Assembly: GCA_965222975.1 (NCBI GenBank)
Contig: CBDCVJ010000064.1
Location: 124,001-188,000 of the forward strand
Source of the DNA: UBA6168 sp965222975
GTDB taxonomy: Bacteria; Bacteroidota; Bacteroidia; Chitinophagales; Saprospiraceae
DNA length: 64,000 nt
Reading direction: 5' to 3'
Position numbers and translations under genes: made by a program. Within the stretch, counting starts at the first letter, position 1. The number at the start of each line of letters is the position of its first letter. Positions 60,919 to 64,000 of the stretch are shown piece after piece. The notes beneath the pieces are model-generated. The model ran no database searches, was not told where the DNA came from, and saw only the letters and a list, made by a program, of their open reading frames with translations.

Positions 60919-62418
60919 ATGACCTTTAGCCCAAAACATACCTTTTTTCTTTTCTTATTTTTTTTGGTAAATAACCTCAATGGCCAAAAACATTTTACGT
61001 GGACCCCTGAACTCAAAACTGCTTATAAACAAGCAACCTCTCTACGTTTTGAGGCAGCCGAAAATTCTTTAGTAAATATTGAGCAGAAAGACCCAGATAA
61101 TCTGTTGCGGCTGCATGTTGAAAATTACATCGACTTTTTCAAAGTTTACATTGGTGAAGAACTTGAAGTATTTGAAAGGCTGGAAAAAAACAAAGACAAT
61201 CGTTTGCATGAAATAGAAGAGAAAGGCGACAAAAATTCCCCCTATTACCTTTTTCTCCAGGCTGATATTCGTTTGCAATGGGCGCTCGCCCGGCTTAAAT
61301 TTGAAGAATATGCAACTGCCTTTTTAGAAACCAACAAGGCATTCAAATTACTAACTAAAAATGTTAAAAAATTTCCCGAATTTTTACCTAACAAAAAGGA
61401 TCTGGGCATCCTGCATGCTGCGGTAGGTACTATCCCTGACGGTTATAAATGGGTAATTGATTGGTTCAGCAGCCTTGAAGGCACCATTGAACAGGGAAAG
61501 GGGGAATTGAAAGAAGTGATCGATTATGCCCGTACCAACGAATTTATTTATGAAGAAGAGATTTACATTTATTACGCTTATATGTTGTTACACCTCGGCA
61601 ATGATAGTGAGGAAGCCTGGCATATCATAAATACCGCAAATCTTGATACGGAAAATAATCCAATGGCCTGTTTCATAAAAGCAAATGTGGCGATTCGTTC
61701 AGATAGGGGTGACGAGGCAATTTCGATTCTGGAAAGAAGACCAACTGGGTCTGATTTTTATCCTTTCCACTATCTTGACTATATGTTGGGCATTGCCAAG
61801 CTACAGCGTTTAGACGAAGATGCCGATGACTTTTTATTAAGATACACGGAGAACTATAAGGGAAGGAATTTTATCAAAGATGCTTATCAAAAACTGGCTT
61901 GGTCAAAATTGTTAACTGGCGATATTCCAGCCTATCATTCCTTCATGGAGCTTTGCAAATCAAGAGGCTATACAATAGTGGGTAGTGATCAAAACGCTGA
62001 AAACGAGGCAATTAAAGACGAAGTGCCTGACATCAGTTTATTAAAAGCCAGGTTGCTATTTGACGGAGGACGATGTGAACGGGCCTATTCAATTTTGAAA
62101 AACAAAAAAGAGGTTGACTATTTTTCAGATAAAAACAAATTGGAGTACACCTATCGAATGGGTCGAATCCTTCATAAATTGAGTAGGTTGGACGAAGCTT
62201 TATATTTTTACCAAAAGACGATAAGGAATGGTATAGACGAACCTTGGTATTTTGCCTGTCGCTCTGCTCTTGAAAGGGGAATCATCTATGAGGAGATAGG
62301 ACAATATTCTTTCGCCGAGGCAGCTTATGAAAAATGTCTGAGCATTTCGCCGGAAGATCATAAAACAGGACTGCACCAGCAAGCAAAAGCAGGACTGAAA
62401 AGATTGAAAAATTATTGA
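60919..62418 (+). CDS. Secreted TPR protein
   Basis: 499 residues. Signal peptide to about 22 (NNLNGQ). It is then all alpha-helical: AYKQATSLRFEAAENSLVNI, GILHAAVGTIPDGYKWVIDW, IYIYYAYMLLHLGNDSEEAW, and C-terminal TPR units (YRMGRILHKLSRLDEALYFY; ERGIIYEEIGQYSFAEAAYE). The layout resembles the TPR proteins of the Iml2/DUF3808 type. Exported and probably an envelope-associated binding scaffold; no precise role is visible. Start ATG 60919. Confidence 0.8.
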   Translation: MTFSPKHTFFLFLFFLVNNLNGQKHFTWTPELKTAYKQATSLRFEAAENSLVNIEQKDPDNLLRLHVENYIDFFKVYIGEELEVFERLEKNKDNRLHEIEEKGDKNSPYYLFLQADIRLQWALARLKFEEYATAFLETNKAFKLLTKNVKKFPEFLPNKKDLGILHAAVGTIPDGYKWVIDWFSSLEGTIEQGKGELKEVIDYARTNEFIYEEEIYIYYAYMLLHLGNDSEEAWHIINTANLDTENNPMACFIKANVAIRSDRGDEAISILERRPTGSDFYPFHYLDYMLGIAKLQRLDEDADDFLLRYTENYKGRNFIKDAYQKLAWSKLLTGDIPAYHSFMELCKSRGYTIVGSDQNAENEAIKDEVPDISLLKARLLFDGGRCERAYSILKNKKEVDYFSDKNKLEYTYRMGRILHKLSRLDEALYFYQKTIRNGIDEPWYFACRSALERGIIYEEIGQYSFAEAAYEKCLSISPEDHKTGLHQQAKAGLKRLKNY

Positions 62419-62427
62419 AGGAACTTT

Positions 62428-62460
62428 TTTGTATTTGAAAAAGTAATTCTCCTATATTTG
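62428..62460 (+). promoter_or_regulatory. Putative promoter for tRNA-Met
   Basis: TTTG (62428-62431), 21 bp, then TATATTTG (62453-62460), a match to the Bacteroidota consensus. The tRNA begins 41 bp downstream. Confidence 0.65.
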
Positions 62461-62500
62461 CGCCCGCATTTCAAAAAGATGATTTGCTGACTTTATAAAT

Positions 62501-62574
62501 GGCGCGGTAGCTCAGCTGGTTAGAGCGCGTGATTCATAATCCCGAGGTCGGCGGTTCAAGCCCGCCCCGCGCTA
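62501..62574 (+). tRNA. tRNA with CAT anticodon (elongator Met most likely)
   Basis: Acceptor GGCGCGG/CCGCGCT (with G-U at 1:72), D arm GCTCAGCTGGTTAGAGC, anticodon loop TTCATAA (anticodon CAT), T arm GGCGG/CCGCC, discriminator A. The anticodon stem CGTGA/TCCCG has a T-C mismatch at the middle pair. The first acceptor pair and the anticodon stem do not fit initiator tRNA. tRNA-Ile with a modified CAT anticodon remains possible. CCA is not encoded. Confidence 0.9.
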
Positions 62575-62578
62575 CAAG

Positions 62579-62607
62579 AGCACTTCAGAAATGAGGTGCT
62601 TTTTTTG
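62579..62607 (+). terminator. Intrinsic terminator after tRNA-Met
   Basis: Stem AGCACTTCA / TGAGGTGCT (9 bp with one G-U), 4 nt loop, seven T residues. Confidence 0.85.
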
Positions 62608-62630
62608 TTTGCAATCAGGTATATATAGTC

Positions 62631-62672
62631 AAAAAAAATCCCGGACTTTGCTTACTGCAAAGTCCGGGATTC
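62631..62672 (-). terminator. Terminator of the minus-strand M36 protease gene
   Basis: A 14 bp perfect stem ATCCCGGACTTTGC / GCAAAGTCCGGGAT around a 5 nt loop. Eight A residues on the plus strand (62631-62638) give the T run for minus-strand transcripts. Confidence 0.88.
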
Positions 62673-62716
62673 CCTGTTTTTGAAGAACACTCTTAAATGC
62701 CCCTCTTTTAGGCATA

Positions 62717-64000
62717 TTACTGCTTAATTAATTTCTCCACAAAAGATCCTTCTTCTGTTGCCACTTTCAAAAAATAAACACCGGGCGTAAATTCTCCAAG
62801 ATCAATTACAAAATTTCTTTGTTGCGAATTTATTTCATTAAGACTTAAAACTTGCCCATTCAGGTTCATGAGGCTGATAGTGGCTTTACTGATTATAGGC
62901 TTATCAAAAGACAAAAAGATTTTGCCTTTTGCAGGATTAGGAGAAACAGAGATACCTGATAAACCATTTAATTTGGAAGTGGCATTGACAAATTCACCTG
63001 TCACTATCGTAGTTGCTTCTGAACAGATGTTGTCTCCGCCATTTGAAGATAGACAAGCGGAATTTGTAATAGAAGTAAAATCATCCAGTAACAAGATATT
63101 GTCAATATACCATCCTTCCCCGCCAACAAATCCATCGCACCCAAACCTGAATCGAATCATTACATCTTGTTCAGCGAAATCGCTAAGGTCAATGATGGTT
63201 TGAATAAAGCCTTGGCTGCTTCCACTAAATGCAGGTCGGCCTGTAATGGGGCTCGCTGGGTTAACCTCTAAGGTAAGGTTATAGCCATTCTGGATCATGT
63301 TGCCCCCCAAGTCTGTCCAAGTGGTTCCATTGTTGGTTGAAATTTCTACGACACCACCATCCCAAGTGGCCTCTGTGTTGTAGCGATGCCAAAAACTCAA
63401 AGCTGGATTTCCTGTACCAAGAATATGAGTTTCAGCGGAAGTCAAGTATTGATCGCATTCTGAATCAATATCCGCAGCAAACCAAGCTAATGAACCATCA
63501 AAACTACTTGAATTCGTATTCCATTCAGCAGCACCTTGATCGCTGTTGATATTCCAGTGCATCGTTCCATTTTCTACATCATCTTCTAATAAAACAATCG
63601 AAAATGGATCATTCGCAACCTTTACATTGTAGCTACATGTCAAGTTTTCACCAGCATCAAGCATATCAACTTGGATGGTCAGTATGCCATTATTTTCTGT
63701 GATATTAGGACAGTTCGAGGCGTCGGGTAGATATTCAATGCCAACAGGGAGTTCGTCAGTTACAACAAGGTTAGTCATTGCATTTTCAGTATCGTTTTTG
63801 ATAGAAATGTTGTAAGTCAAATTTTCTCCTGCCTCTACTCGAAGTTCCGATGTTTTATCTATTTTCAAAGCCTGGCTACAAATATCAGGTATATCAAAAG
63901 CCTCGGTACCTCCAACTTGGGCGCTAAATCCAAGGCCTCTTCTGGCAAAAGTCTCCCAGATCAAGCATTGGTTAACTCCATTGTTATTTGCTATATCGGC
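62717..64000 (-). CDS. C-terminal part of an M36 (fungalysin-like) metalloprotease with T9SS type A sorting domain, cut by window end
   Basis: The last 427 codons of a longer gene whose frame stays open to the window end. The first visible residues, ADIANNNGVNQCLIWETFAR followed by RGLGFSA, are the closing helix of the M36 catalytic domain; the HExxH site lies outside the window. Then comes a DUF11-like/CARDB-like domain (LTYNISIKNDTENAMTNLVV), a jelly-roll-like domain (PALSFWHRYNTEATWDGGVV; MIRFRFGCDGFVGGEGWYID) and a C-terminal T9SS type A sorting domain (VSPNPAKGKIFLSFDK to VEKLIKQ). A secreted protease. Confidence 0.88.
   Translation of the reverse strand, partial: ADIANNNGVNQCLIWETFARRGLGFSAQVGGTEAFDIPDICSQALKIDKTSELRVEAGENLTYNISIKNDTENAMTNLVVTDELPVGIEYLPDASNCPNITENNGILTIQVDMLDAGENLTCSYNVKVANDPFSIVLLEDDVENGTMHWNINSDQGAAEWNTNSSSFDGSLAWFAADIDSECDQYLTSAETHILGTGNPALSFWHRYNTEATWDGGVVEISTNNGTTWTDLGGNMIQNGYNLTLEVNPASPITGRPAFSGSSQGFIQTIIDLSDFAEQDVMIRFRFGCDGFVGGEGWYIDNILLLDDFTSITNSACLSSNGGDNICSEATTIVTGEFVNATSKLNGLSGISVSPNPAKGKIFLSFDKPIISKATISLMNLNGQVLSLNEINSQQRNFVIDLGEFTPGVYFLKVATEEGSFVEKLIKQ

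Overview
The window looks like chromosomal DNA of a Bacteroidota bacterium, most likely a member of the Saprospirales or a close relative. This rests on several signs: many secreted proteins with type IX secretion (T9SS) C-terminal sorting domains (A and B types), SprB-like repeats, the TAnnTTTG promoter element in front of several genes, the futalosine menaquinone enzyme MqnD, and a CcmE of the CxxxY class. Nothing indicates a prophage, an integrated plasmid, a CRISPR array or an intact insertion sequence. The exact taxon is an inference.

Layout. 1-1.05 kb: 5' part of mutS on the minus strand, a double hairpin, and a remnant of a DUF2339 membrane protein. 1.3-5.2 kb: an unknown membrane protein and a secreted M43 metalloprotease. 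5.7-8.1 kb: an ECF-like sigma factor and a one-pass membrane protein that may be its partner. 8.3-16.7 kb: metabolism and information processing (hbd, rluA-type, mqnD, ald, tex, a TPR protein, a MarR regulator followed by hppD). 16.8-23.2 kb: a Dabb lipoprotein, an LCAD-type acyl-CoA dehydrogenase and a 1375-residue adhesin-like T9SS type B protein. 23.6-26 kb: tRNA-His, hisS, and a small protein with a probable effector-associated domain. 26.4-32.4 kb: an FAD-dependent dehydrogenase, two small secreted paralogues, kdsA, a beta-barrel protein and an orphan MacB-like permease. 32.6-39.4 kb: selU-selD, ccmE, ccmF, a DUF2520 protein and a small conserved protein. 39.4-43.8 kb: a barrel protein, udk, a PorV/PorQ-like protein and an unknown TPR-like protein. 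44-52.3 kb: three large T9SS cargo proteins in a row. 52.6-64 kb: an exported PLP enzyme, a SlyD-like isomerase, a TonB-dependent receptor, sucC, a tail-anchored protein, hemL, a TPR protein, tRNA-Met and the end of a T9SS-secreted M36 protease.

Two things stand out. First, the tRNA-His gene has A at position 73 and no encoded G-1. It lies directly upstream of a histidyl-tRNA synthetase of the divergent type that, in some Alphaproteobacteria, goes with exactly that tRNA change, so the pair looks like a co-adapted, possibly transferred identity system. Second, at least seven intergenic spaces carry 90-200 bp imperfect palindromes. They are built from outer inverted repeats and one or two nearly perfect 19-31 bp purine/pyrimidine hairpins, and they fall into at least three related families. 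The stems differ between copies, yet the two arms of each stem stay identical within most copies, and one copy is an internal-deletion relative of another. They look like a non-autonomous, possibly RNA-structured repeat family.

Genes are mostly single transcription units or short pairs (marR-hppD, selU-selD, ccmF-DUF2520, sigma-membrane partner). Several strong intrinsic terminators are visible, among them two in tandem at 8.2 kb and a clear minus-strand one after the M36 protease gene.
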